DNA of 64,000 nucleotides from Noviherbaspirillum massiliense JC206 (GTDB taxonomy: Bacteria; Pseudomonadota; Gammaproteobacteria; Burkholderiales; Burkholderiaceae_D): positions 1,482,098 through 1,546,097 of the forward strand of contig NZ_HE978634.1 in NCBI RefSeq assembly GCF_000312045.1, in the 5' to 3' direction. Position numbers and translations under genes: made by a program. The notes beneath the pieces were generated by a model. It was not told the origin of the DNA. It did not search any database and saw only the letters and a list, made by a program, of their open reading frames with translations. This document shows positions 9,327-17,278 of the stretch, one piece after another. Within the stretch, counting starts at the first letter, position 1. Each line of letters starts with the position of its first letter.

Positions 9327-9360
9327 ATGACCGGCGTAGCGGGTTGCCAACGCCGGTCAT
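9327..9360 (-). terminator. Perfect 11-bp inverted repeat after the lipoprotein gene
   Basis: ATGACCGGCGT (9327-9337) and ACGCCGGTCAT (9350-9360) form a perfect 11-base-pair hairpin with a 12-base loop, starting nine bases past the stop of the minus-strand lipoprotein gene. There is no T-run on either side, so it may stabilise a transcript end or help termination rather than act as a classical intrinsic terminator. Confidence 0.5.
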
Positions 9361-9369
9361 GCCTGCAAG

Positions 9370-9849
9370 TTACTTGCTGCCGGAGCTGCCACTGGTGCCA
9401 CCTGTGCCCGTACCAGGCGTACTGGTGCTTCCAGTGCTACCGCTGGTGCCGCCAGAGGTCCCGCTGCCGCCAGTGCCGCTGGCGCTGGAACCACCGGCAC
9501 CGCTTGCGCCCGGCGTGCTGGTGCTGGTGCCGCCCGTTCCACCGGCGCCGCTGGTGCCTCCTGAACCCGCAGTGCCTGCGCCGGTTGTGCTGCCAGCAGA
9601 GCCGGAAGCCCCGCTGCCGGATTCGCTGCTGCTGGTACCGCCTGCTCCGCCAGCGCTGCTCGGGCTGGAGCTGCTGGAGCTGCCAGCCGGGCTGCTGCTG
9701 GATCCGCTGGGGCTGCCTGCGGTTCCACTGGTGGAGGGGCTTGAGCTCGGAGCGCTGCTGCTGGCGCCGCTTTGAGATTCATCTTTTTTACCACATGCGC
9801 TCAATGCAAGAGACGCCACCAGCGCTGCGAGTAAAACTGAATGTTTCAT
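9370..9849 (-). CDS. Ser/Gly-rich low-complexity lipoprotein
   Basis: The product is a probable membrane-anchored lipoprotein of unknown role. From the ATG at 9849 it has a short positively charged start, a hydrophobic stretch and the lipobox LSAC, with Cys19 as the lipidation site (MKHSVLLAALVASLALSACG). GAGAGGAAC lies just upstream as ribosome-binding site, which is why I prefer this start over the in-frame TTG five codons earlier. The remaining 140 residues are almost entirely Ser, Gly, Thr, Ala and Pro in irregular short repeats, ending GSSGSK, with only a KKDE patch after the Cys. Such a tail is probably unstructured. The opposite strand is also open here because of the codon bias. I recognise no family. 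Confidence 0.75.
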   Translation of the reverse strand: MKHSVLLAALVASLALSACGKKDESQSGASSSAPSSSPSTSGTAGSPSGSSSSPAGSSSSSSPSSAGGAGGTSSSESGSGASGSAGSTTGAGTAGSGGTSGAGGTGGTSTSTPGASGAGGSSASGTGGSGTSGGTSGSTGSTSTPGTGTGGTSGSSGSK

Positions 9850-10178
9850 CTTCGTTCCTCTCAAGAAAATTATTAGTAAAAAGAGCGCTTATCGTAAGCA
9901 GGCAGAATGCCTTAAAACGCCAATTCAGATATTGATCGACATCCGATGACGATGTGATTCTTATAAGAGATGTAATCAAATCGGCAGTTCCAAAAAAGCA
10001 GCAAATTTTTACAAAAAAAGAAAACCGAAGGCGCTCGGAAGAACAGGGCGAACCGGACTGGACCACCAACTTTCCTCTCGCCCCATCGTGTCGGGAATAA
10101 AGGGGGAGGAAAGGGAGCAGCGGGGTAAGGTTTTCTGTGCGACAGCACATGTCATGTCATATTCAACTGACATTGGCT
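9850..10178. other. 329-base spacer between recQ and the lipoprotein gene
   Basis: This is the minus-strand leader of the lipoprotein gene and the region downstream of recQ. It is AT-richer than its surroundings near 9880-10020. I see no open frame with a recognisable product, no strong promoter match and no clear terminator. Confidence 0.45.
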
Positions 10179-11927
10179 TTATGCCAGATCCACATAACTG
10201 CTTAGAAAAGTTTTCGTCTGACTGTCCGGAAAGACGATGGTGACTTTGTCGCCGGCAACGGATACGATGCGGCCCTCGCCGAATTTCGGCACTTTTACCG
10301 TCTTCCCGGCACTGAGCGCCGGCTCTGCCTTTTGATGATGGATTGGCGCCGGCTGCTGCCGCTGCGAAAGAGGTCGCAGGCTTTGTTCCGGAGGCTGCAA
10401 GCAATTGTCACAGCTTCCGCAGTGGTCCCAGTCGACCTCCTCACCAAAATATTCCAGCAGCACCTTCCAGCGACAGAATCCCGTCTGCGCGTAAAATACC
10501 ATCCGTTCGAGTGCCTCGCGATCGTGTTCGCCTTTCTTTTCGTAGGCATGCGCCAGCTCCGCGAGCTCGTGCTTGCCAGGGTGTTTGTCGAGCAATCGAT
10601 AGTGCATCGCTTCATCCTGCTCGATCAGTCCGCCATCCGTCAGTAGCTTGAGTACAACCTTCAACCTGCCTTGAGGCATTTCCGCAACCTGCTCATGCAG
10701 TGACGCAAATTCAATTTGTTGATTCTCGGCAGCAAGCGCCTGAAGCGCGGCGTAGACTTCATTGATGTCCTCTGGTGCCGGGTATCGGCGTGCCAGGAAA
10801 AATTGTTGTATCCGCTTGTCCTTGGGGTAGTACAGCAGTGTGCAGTTAGACGCTTCTCCATCGCGGCCGGCACGCCCTGATTCCTGGTAATAGGCTTCCA
10901 GACTGGACGGCAGCTGGTGGTGAAGCACGAAGCGTATGTCTGGCTTGTCGATGCCCATGCCGAACGCATTCGTTGCTACCATCACTCTGCAGGCTCCTGC
11001 CATGAACATGTCCTGATTGCGCATGCGCTCCTTCGCCGACAATTGTCCGTGATAGCAGGCAACACTCACGCCGGCCTCCTGCAGGCTCTCATGCAATTCC
11101 TCAACCGCCTTTACCGTTGCCGCATAGATTATTCCGGGGCCGTCGGTCTGCTTGGCCAACCGGATCGTCTCGGCAAGCTTTTCTTCATCTCCGGTGGTAG
11201 GGATCACCCGATAATGCAGATTCGGCCGATAGATGCCGGTGTTGATTACCTGCATTTCTGGCAGGCCGAGCTGCTGGCGAATGTCCGAAATGACGTTTTC
11301 GGTGGCGGTGGCCGTCAGCGCTAGTACCGGCGGATGTCCGAGCGCATTGATGGCCGCACCGAGCTGGAGGTAAGCCGGACGGAAGTCGTGTCCCCATTGG
11401 GAAATGCAATGTGCTTCGTCGATCACGATAAGATCGAGCTTGTTCTGCTTGATCGTCTCGATGAATTCCGGGTCGGAGAGGCGTTCCGGCGTCGTGAAAA
11501 CAATATCGCTTTTTTCCTGCGCAATGCTCTCGATCGTCGCTGCCTCTTCCCGCTCGGTCAGCGTGCTGTTGACCTCGGATGCGGCGACGCCCGCATCCTG
11601 CAACTTGTCTGCCTGGTCCTTCATCAGCGAGATGAGGGGCGATACGACAATCGTTGTCCCGGGGATGTGCAGTGCTGGCAACTGGTAGCACAAGGATTTC
11701 CCCGCGCCGGTGGGCATAACGGCGAGCGTATCGTGGCCCTGCAGCACGCTATCGATGACTTCGCGCTGTCCGGGACGGAGGCGCTCGAATCCGAATACTT
11801 CCGTCAGGGTTTCTTTGAGTGGCCGAAATTCCGCAGCCGAAGAGGTGGTTCCCCCAGCATGGTGTTCGGGAGCTGCGAAAACCTGGTTGGGTGTGCGATC
11901 AGGATGGGGGTCGGTGTGGCTTTGCAT
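10179..11927 (-). CDS. recQ: RecQ-family ATP-dependent DNA helicase with Tudor-like C-terminus
   Basis: RecQ is a 3'-5' DNA helicase acting in recombination and fork repair. The 582 residues comprise an unstructured N-terminus (about 1-35), then the superfamily 2 core: RPGQREVI, Walker A PTGAGKS (72-78), DEAH (170-173), ALTATAT (203-209), and QESGRAGRDG (348-357) with the arginine finger. The zinc-binding cysteines follow (Cys484, 503, 506, 509). After these, the winged-helix and HRDC domains of E. coli RecQ are absent. Instead, a linker leads to a 42-residue end (541-582; VKVPKFGEGRIVSVAGDKV then FLSSYVDLA) that resembles the Tudor-like C-terminus of UvrD/PcrA helicases. Core assignment is firm; the tail match is by eye. 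Confidence 0.94.
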   Translation of the reverse strand: MQSHTDPHPDRTPNQVFAAPEHHAGGTTSSAAEFRPLKETLTEVFGFERLRPGQREVIDSVLQGHDTLAVMPTGAGKSLCYQLPALHIPGTTIVVSPLISLMKDQADKLQDAGVAASEVNSTLTEREEAATIESIAQEKSDIVFTTPERLSDPEFIETIKQNKLDLIVIDEAHCISQWGHDFRPAYLQLGAAINALGHPPVLALTATATENVISDIRQQLGLPEMQVINTGIYRPNLHYRVIPTTGDEEKLAETIRLAKQTDGPGIIYAATVKAVEELHESLQEAGVSVACYHGQLSAKERMRNQDMFMAGACRVMVATNAFGMGIDKPDIRFVLHHQLPSSLEAYYQESGRAGRDGEASNCTLLYYPKDKRIQQFFLARRYPAPEDINEVYAALQALAAENQQIEFASLHEQVAEMPQGRLKVVLKLLTDGGLIEQDEAMHYRLLDKHPGKHELAELAHAYEKKGEHDREALERMVFYAQTGFCRWKVLLEYFGEEVDWDHCGSCDNCLQPPEQSLRPLSQRQQPAPIHHQKAEPALSAGKTVKVPKFGEGRIVSVAGDKVTIVFPDSQTKTFLSSYVDLA

Positions 11928-12025
11928 GGCGTCTGAAAAAGAATGTCAGTCCATGCCAGATGCACCAATCATGCCAGACTGGCTTTGGGCGGGAGGCGTC
12001 AGATTTTCTAGAAGTGATTTTCTTA

Positions 12026-12054
12026 TTGGTCCTGCAGATTAGGTGAGCTATAAT
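12026..12054 (+). promoter_or_regulatory. Probable promoter of the cold-shock gene
   Basis: A perfect TATAAT (12049-12054) stands 17 bases after TTGGTC (12026-12031), which matches the conserved TTG of the -35. Transcription would begin near 12061, giving a leader of about 100 bases, similar to the long structured leaders of cspA-type mRNAs. Confidence 0.7.
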
Positions 12055-12162
12055 GAAAAACCGTTGAAGTTGAGGTTGTAGTGCAGTGTCTGTCTGTCAT
12101 TTCTTTCTTGCTTCAAAGGATCTATCCGGGCAATTGCCCAATTAACTGAAATAGGAAATGTA

Positions 12163-12366
12163 ATGGCTACAGGTACCGTCAAGTGGTTCAACGATGCAAA
12201 AGGTTTTGGCTTCATCACTCCGGACGAGGGTGGCGAAGATCTGTTCGCACACTTCTCCGCGATCAATTCAAGCGGCTTCAAGTCGCTGAAGGAAAACCAG
12301 CGAGTTTCCTTTGAAGTGACGACTGGCCCGAAAGGCAAGCAAGCGTCCAACATCCAGCCGCTGTAA
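12163..12366 (+). CDS. Cold-shock protein (CspA family)
   Basis: This is a single cold-shock domain protein of 67 residues that binds single-stranded RNA and DNA and acts as an RNA chaperone. RNP1 (KGFGFI, 13-18) and RNP2 (LFAHFSAI, about 27-34) are intact and the length is standard. AGGA lies a few bases before the ATG. It is monocistronic, with its own promoter, an approximately 100-base leader and a strong terminator. Regulation through leader structure is likely by analogy with cspA. The sequence alone does not say whether it is cold-induced or constitutive. Confidence 0.97.
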   Translation: MATGTVKWFNDAKGFGFITPDEGGEDLFAHFSAINSSGFKSLKENQRVSFEVTTGPKGKQASNIQPL

Positions 12367-12382
12367 GCTGGATTCGCAAGAT

Positions 12383-12414
12383 AAAAATCCCCGGCGAGCC
12401 GGGGATTTTTTTTT
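12383..12414 (+). terminator. Intrinsic terminator of the cold-shock gene
   Basis: AATCCCCGGC and GCCGGGGATT form a 10-base-pair GC-rich stem with a very small loop, followed by nine T residues, 16 bases after the stop codon. Confidence 0.92.
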
Positions 12415-12448
12415 GCCCTTCCGAATGGAATTAAACAGCGAAGGAATA

Positions 12449-12475
12449 AAAAAAGCGAGGCCGGAGCCTCGCTTT
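12449..12475 (-). terminator. Intrinsic terminator of the lactate permease gene
   Basis: AAAAGCGAGGC and GCCTCGCTTTT flank a four-base loop. On the minus strand the stem runs into a T tract (7 T), 22 bases past the permease stop. The flanking A and T tracts could also let it work on the plus strand. Confidence 0.85.
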
Positions 12476-12497
12476 TCATTTTGCATCCCGCGCTTGT

Positions 12498-14150
12498 TTA
12501 ATGCACTAGCGAGGTGAAGGGCGGAACATAGGCTTGCAAGGTCACCAGGATACCGACCAGGCAGGCAAGGGCGATCGAATGGAAGAACACGTAGCGCAGG
12601 ATGTCGCCTTCGTGCCCGTACCATTTCGTCGCGGTCGACGCTACCACGATCGATTGGGCATCGATCATTTTGCCCATCACGCCACCGGAGGAGTTGGCGG
12701 CAGCCATCAGAACTGGGTTCAGACCGATCTGCTCTGCAGTAGTACGCTGTAGGCCACCGAACAGCACGTTGGAAGCCGTGTCGGAACCCGTCAGAGCCAC
12801 ACCCAGCCAGCCGAGAAGCGTTCCGAAGAAGGGATAGAGCACACCGCTGTGGGCGAATGCCAGGCCCAAGGTCGAGTCAGTGCCGGAATAGCGGGTGGTG
12901 TAGCCCAAGGCCAGCATGGCGGCAATCGTGAGCAGCGAAAAGCGCAGAAGCTTCAGCGTGTCCCAATAGACCTTGAACAGTTCGCCCACCTTGTAGCCCA
13001 TGATCAGGCCGGAGATGACTGCGGCTACCAGAATACCGGAGCCGGTGGCGGACAGCCAGCTGAGCGTATAGACGGCTGCTTCAGGCGTGGCTTTCGACAC
13101 GACAGGAGGCATCTTCTGCACCATCTTGTGCAGGCCGGCCCACTCGAATTTGAGAACGGAAACGCCATCCAGGAATTTCTTCCACTCAGGGATACCCCAG
13201 ATGAACACGAGCACCGACAGGATCAGCCATGGCAGCCATGCACGGATCACTTCACCGCGCTGATAGTTGTGGAGCTGGCTGCCAGCCGTGGATTCCGGAG
13301 CTGCGCCGCTGAATTTGCCCGCGGCGGAAGTCCAGATTTGCGCAGGCTTCCATACCTTGAGGAAGAGCGTCAGGCATGCCATGGAAATAATGGCGGCGCC
13401 GACGTCCACCAGCCACGGACCGTGGAAATTGGAGATCAGGTATTGCGGGATTGCGAAAGTTGCGCCCGCCACCAGAATCGCCGGCCAAATCGCGATCATG
13501 CCGCGGAAGCCGCAGAATGCCCAGATCAGCCAGAACGGCACGAGGATGGAGAAGAAGGGCAACTGGCGGCCGACCATGCCGGACAACTGCAGCATGTCGA
13601 GTCCGGTCACGCCGGCAAGGGCGATGATCGGCGTGCCGAGCGCACCGTAAGCTACCGGCGCCGTGTTGGCGATCAGCGACAGACCGGAAGCCGCGAGCGG
13701 TGCAAAGCCTAGGCCGATCAGGGCGGCGCCGGTTACTGCCACCGGCGTGCCGAAACCACCGGCACCTTCGAAAAACGCGCCGAACGAGAATGCAACCAGC
13801 AGCAACTGGAGGCGGCGGTCCATGGTGATGCCGGTAATGCTTTCCTGAAGCACTTTGAAGTAACCCTTCCGCTCAGTGAGCTGGTAGAGAAAGATGACAT
13901 TCAAAATGATCCAGCCGATCGGCAACAATCCGTTGGCTGCGCCCAGGAGGGCTGATGAAAATGCCATGGAAGCCGGCATCGAATAGCCGATGATCGCAAC
14001 TGCAAGCGCGGCGATCAGGCCGAGCAGCGCCGCGATATGCGCCTTGATATGAAAAAATGCCAGCGCTGCCAGCATCACCACCACCGGAATTGCTGCCACC
14101 AGTGTGGACAAAACGGCGTTATTGAACGGGTCATATACTTGTGACCACAT
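12498..14150 (-). CDS. lldP: L-lactate permease
   Basis: This is an inner-membrane lactate/proton symporter of the LctP family, which also carries glycolate in E. coli. The 550-residue protein has about twelve to fourteen hydrophobic segments. It also shows family signatures including GAGGFGTPVAVTGAALIGLGF and, toward the C-terminus, GSDTASNVLFGGLQ and ANSSGGVMGKMIDAQSI. Length is typical. No lactate dehydrogenase gene sits next to it, unlike the E. coli lldPRD operon. The nearest regulator gene, a LysR type, is transcribed in the same direction upstream. The start ATG is preceded by a purine-rich GGAGAGAGC. Confidence 0.95.
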   Translation of the reverse strand: MWSQVYDPFNNAVLSTLVAAIPVVVMLAALAFFHIKAHIAALLGLIAALAVAIIGYSMPASMAFSSALLGAANGLLPIGWIILNVIFLYQLTERKGYFKVLQESITGITMDRRLQLLLVAFSFGAFFEGAGGFGTPVAVTGAALIGLGFAPLAASGLSLIANTAPVAYGALGTPIIALAGVTGLDMLQLSGMVGRQLPFFSILVPFWLIWAFCGFRGMIAIWPAILVAGATFAIPQYLISNFHGPWLVDVGAAIISMACLTLFLKVWKPAQIWTSAAGKFSGAAPESTAGSQLHNYQRGEVIRAWLPWLILSVLVFIWGIPEWKKFLDGVSVLKFEWAGLHKMVQKMPPVVSKATPEAAVYTLSWLSATGSGILVAAVISGLIMGYKVGELFKVYWDTLKLLRFSLLTIAAMLALGYTTRYSGTDSTLGLAFAHSGVLYPFFGTLLGWLGVALTGSDTASNVLFGGLQRTTAEQIGLNPVLMAAANSSGGVMGKMIDAQSIVVASTATKWYGHEGDILRYVFFHSIALACLVGILVTLQAYVPPFTSLVH

Positions 14151-14545
14151 AGCTCTCTCCTCGAGACATCGTTATTAAAGTCCTGCAAACACCAAAAAAA
14201 TACTGGCGCGAAATTTTGTCATGAGTAAATTTTGCTCAAGATGAAAAAAGATTCATCCCTTGCTGAAAATTTTGCATCGAATTGCTCATGACTTGCGCAA
14301 ACCGTACTCCCTTTGGTCACCCCAATGCTGCTCCTTCGGCTTGAACGGTTTGCAATGCGTAAAATGCCACTAATTGTAATTCGTGTAAATCATTGATTCG
14401 GGGGAGTAGCGTTTTTCCTGCATGAGCCAAAACTTGGCTTTTCACGGCGTGCGAGTTAGATACGGATCAAGGCCAGAATGTGGTGCCTCGCGCAAAGGTC
14501 CGCCGGAAAAATTGCGCGTCCCCCAAGCTGCAGCTTCCGCTCTTT
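14151..14545. promoter_or_regulatory. 395-base upstream region of lldP with repeated AAATTTTG motifs
   Basis: No gene is seen. Three copies of AAATTTTG lie at 14211, 14227 and 14267. A GTCATGAG / CTCATGAC inverted pair lies at 14218-14225 and 14285-14292, bracketing most of the repeats. The position directly upstream of the minus-strand lldP start suggests operator sites for a lactate-responsive regulator, but which protein binds is unknown. Confidence 0.4.
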
Positions 14546-15454
14546 CTATTGCCTGTTGCGCCAGTAGTCCGGCTTGCTATACGCGTGGCGCAGAAAGTCG
14601 ACGAATGCCCGGATGCGAAGGGGCAGATGACGACGCTGGGCGAAAACCGCATAGATATCGTTGCCCGGGGCGGCGAATTCGTCGAGAACGGTAACTAGCT
14701 TCCCGGATTCGATTTCAGTCCCCACTTCCCATATCGAGCGCCACGCCAGTCCCTTGCCAGCAAGCGCCCAGTCGTGCAGCACGGCGCCGTCATTGCAAAC
14801 CATATTGCCGCTGACTTTCAGCGTCACATTCTTGCCGTTCTGGCGAAACGTCCAGCCGCGCTGGCTGCCTTCGCTGCTGATTGCCAGGCAATTGTGCTTG
14901 GCCAATTCGTCGAGAGAATTTGGTGCCCCGTGGCGCTTGATATAGGCAGGGGAGGCCACTACCACGCGCTTGTTGTCCGCAAGCTTTATTCCGACCAGAT
15001 TGGAGTCCGACAGGGCGGCAATCCGGATGGCGACATCGATCCCCTCGCCAATCAGGTCCACCACCCGGTCGCTCAAATTGAGGGAGACCGTGACATCGCG
15101 GTGCTCTGCAAGAAAGGAGGGGAGAAGAGGTGCGACATGCTGGCGGCCGAAACCGGCCGGGGCGGAAATCGACAAATGACCGCTCGCTTTCGCGCTTCGT
15201 TCGGAAACGGCGGTTTCTGCCTCCTGCAGTTCGGCAAGGATGCGCTGGCAATCTTCAAGGAAAGCTGCGCCTTCATTGGTCAGGGCAATCTTGCGTGTGG
15301 TGCGTTGCAGCAACTTGACGCCCAGCCGTTCTTCCAGAGCATCCAGCCTTCGGCCCATCATGGCCGGCGCAATGCCTTCCGCCCGGGCGGCAGCCGACAG
15401 GCTCCCTTTGGCAACTACCTCAACGAATGTGGAAATCTGCTTGAATTGATCCAT
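14546..15454 (-). CDS. LysR-family transcriptional regulator
   Basis: This is a 302-residue LysR-type regulator. The N-terminal winged helix-turn-helix spans roughly 1-60 (MDQFKQISTFVEVVAKGSLS, then AAARAEGIAPAMMGRRLDAL) and is followed by a linker helix and the periplasmic-binding-like effector domain. I start at the ATG at 15454 (MDQFKQ) because the 16 residues encoded upstream do not fit the family. It belongs to the CrgA/DmlR-like subgroup by general look. It is divergent from the haloacid dehalogenase gene and lies upstream of lldP. It could regulate either, and the ligand cannot be read from the sequence. Confidence 0.93.
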   Translation of the reverse strand: MDQFKQISTFVEVVAKGSLSAAARAEGIAPAMMGRRLDALEERLGVKLLQRTTRKIALTNEGAAFLEDCQRILAELQEAETAVSERSAKASGHLSISAPAGFGRQHVAPLLPSFLAEHRDVTVSLNLSDRVVDLIGEGIDVAIRIAALSDSNLVGIKLADNKRVVVASPAYIKRHGAPNSLDELAKHNCLAISSEGSQRGWTFRQNGKNVTLKVSGNMVCNDGAVLHDWALAGKGLAWRSIWEVGTEIESGKLVTVLDEFAAPGNDIYAVFAQRRHLPLRIRAFVDFLRHAYSKPDYWRNRQ

Positions 15455-15645
15455 AGGTGGAGCCGTCGAAAATGTGTACGCGCAAGTCTTGGTTTCGGGC
15501 AAAGCTTGATCGGATTTGTGTTATCTGTGACTAAAATAAAAAAATGAAGTGAGAAATCCTGCGGCTTATTCGTATTTATATTGAATATACTGCCGATCAT
15601 GTCCAAGAAGCAAATTCTAGCCCGGCCAAGAACCCGGTTATCGAG

Positions 15646-16332
15646 ATGAACTTGCAAGCCATTGCTTTTGACGCTTACGGCACGCTGTTCGACGTATATT
15701 CGATCCGTACTCTTGCCGAACGTCTGTTTCCTTCTCGAGGTGCCGAACTTGCGGACTTGTGGCGCAGCAAGCAGATTGAGTATGCGCAATTGCGCACTCT
15801 GTGCTCGATGTACAGGCCCTTCTGGGAGGTCACCCAGGACGCGCTCGTATTCGCCTGCAAGAAGCTCGGGGTCGAGTTGACGCTGGAAGCGCAGACCCAA
15901 CTGATGGGGCAGTACGCGAAGCTGGAAGCCTTCCCGGAAAACCTGGAGGTCCTGTCGCAGTTGCAGGCGCTGGGGATGAAGCTGGCCATTCTTTCCAACG
16001 GCAATCCGCAAATGCTGGAAGCGGCCGTCGCGGCCGTTGGGATGCAGGGATTGTTCAGCCAGCTTCTGTCCGTGGACGCGGTAAGAAAATTCAAGACCGC
16101 ACCAGAGGCGTATCAGCTCGGGCCGGATGTGTTCGGCGTGTCGCCAAAGAACATCCTGTTCGTATCCAGCAACGGCTGGGATATCTGCGGTGCGAGCTGG
16201 TTCGGATACCGGACCTACTGGATCAACCGGACCAATGGGCCTTTTGAAGAATTGGGCGTCGTGCCGGATGGTACAGGGCCGGACATGTGGGCATTACTGG
16301 AATACGTGCAAAAGAACAGGACGCAGGGATGA
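15646..16332 (+). CDS. (S)-2-haloacid dehalogenase, HAD type II
   Basis: This enzyme of the HAD superfamily hydrolyses L-2-haloacids to D-2-hydroxy acids. The nucleophile Asp9 lies in FDAYGTLFDV. SNGNP (motif II), KFKTAPEAYQLG (the conserved Lys) and FVSSNGWDICGA (Ser, Asn and Asp of the L-DEX active site) are all present. The 228-residue length fits L-2-haloacid dehalogenases rather than phosphatases such as phosphoglycolate phosphatase. Family assignment is firm, but the physiological substrate is unproven. The stop overlaps the start of the downstream permease gene by four bases. That coupling suggests the permease handles a related organic anion. Confidence 0.9.
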   Translation: MNLQAIAFDAYGTLFDVYSIRTLAERLFPSRGAELADLWRSKQIEYAQLRTLCSMYRPFWEVTQDALVFACKKLGVELTLEAQTQLMGQYAKLEAFPENLEVLSQLQALGMKLAILSNGNPQMLEAAVAAVGMQGLFSQLLSVDAVRKFKTAPEAYQLGPDVFGVSPKNILFVSSNGWDICGASWFGYRTYWINRTNGPFEELGVVPDGTGPDMWALLEYVQKNRTQG

Positions 16333-17090
16333 TGGGCGTGTGGCAAGTACTATTGGTTGGCATGGCGGCGTTCTGCGCGGGCGCGATGAATTCAGTCGCG
16401 GGCGGCGGAACCTTCTTTTCCTTTCCCGCGCTGCTCGCAGTGGGCGTCCCTCCGGTCACTGCGAATGCAAGCAATTCTGTAGCCCTCTGGCCCGCCAGCC
16501 TTTCCGGGGCCTGGGCCTATCGCAAGGAACTGGCGCGCTACAAGAAGTATCTGGTTCCGATGGGCGTCGCCTCTTTTATCGGTGGCGTCGGTGGCGGGCT
16601 GCTTCTTCTGTCCACGAAGGATGCGACATTTTCGCGCCTGATCCCCTGGCTGCTGCTGTTCGCCACGGTGCTGTTCGCATTTTCTGGCAAGATCTCGGTC
16701 TGGCTGCGTGGCAGGAATGCTCAGAAGCCCGGCACTAGCATGTCGTCGCTTGCAGGACAGGTGGTTGTATCGGTATATGGCGGCTTTTTCGGCGCGGGGA
16801 TGGGCATCCTCATGCTGGCCAGCCTTGCCATGGCGGGGCACGATGACGTGCATGAAATCAACGCGATCAAAAATCTGCTGTCCGCGATCATCTACAGTGT
16901 CACGGTATGTACGTTTGTCGTTGCTGGCGCCGTTGACTGGCCCTACACGGTGATCATGCTTGCCACGGCAACCCTCGGTGGATACTGGGGAGCATCCGTC
17001 GCTCGCAAGATTCCTGCTCTCTGGCTGCGCCGCTTTATCATTACTGTTGGATTCGGCCTGACCCTGTTTTATTTTTACAAGACGGCCTGA
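16329..17090 (+). CDS. TauE/SafE-family membrane transporter
   Basis: This is a 253-residue polytopic membrane protein of the sulfite/organosulfonate exporter (TauE/SafE, DUF81) family, with about eight hydrophobic segments. It shows the characteristic N-terminal repeat (FCAGAMNSVAGGGTFFSFPA then GVPPVTANASNSVALWPA) and a second half containing YGGFFGAGMGILMLASLA. I start at the ATG overlapping the dehalogenase stop (ATGA at 16329). An in-frame GTG at 16287 would add 14 hydrophilic residues. The substrate is unknown. Coupling to a dehalogenase gene suggests anion export or uptake linked to haloacid use. Confidence 0.88.
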   Translation: MMGVWQVLLVGMAAFCAGAMNSVAGGGTFFSFPALLAVGVPPVTANASNSVALWPASLSGAWAYRKELARYKKYLVPMGVASFIGGVGGGLLLLSTKDATFSRLIPWLLLFATVLFAFSGKISVWLRGRNAQKPGTSMSSLAGQVVVSVYGGFFGAGMGILMLASLAMAGHDDVHEINAIKNLLSAIIYSVTVCTFVVAGAVDWPYTVIMLATATLGGYWGASVARKIPALWLRRFIITVGFGLTLFYFYKTA

Positions 17091-17278
17091 CGACAGGCTG
17101 CGTGCCTCAAGAGCGCAGCGTTGCAATATGCCGGTGCGATGCCATAGTGTCTGTAAGGGCGTGAACACATGGAAGCCGGCCGATGAATGACCAAAAAGAA
17201 TTACGGGCAGTACAGGGCAGACCTGATCTGAACGATAAGATTTAATTTAAGCAACCACAACATGCGAGGATTCATACT

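Noticed and set aside
9344-9775. 143-codon Pro/Leu/Val-rich plus-strand frame
   Set aside because: It is antisense to the Ser/Gly-rich lipoprotein. The pattern is the complement of Ser/Gly codons and it lacks a ribosome-binding site.
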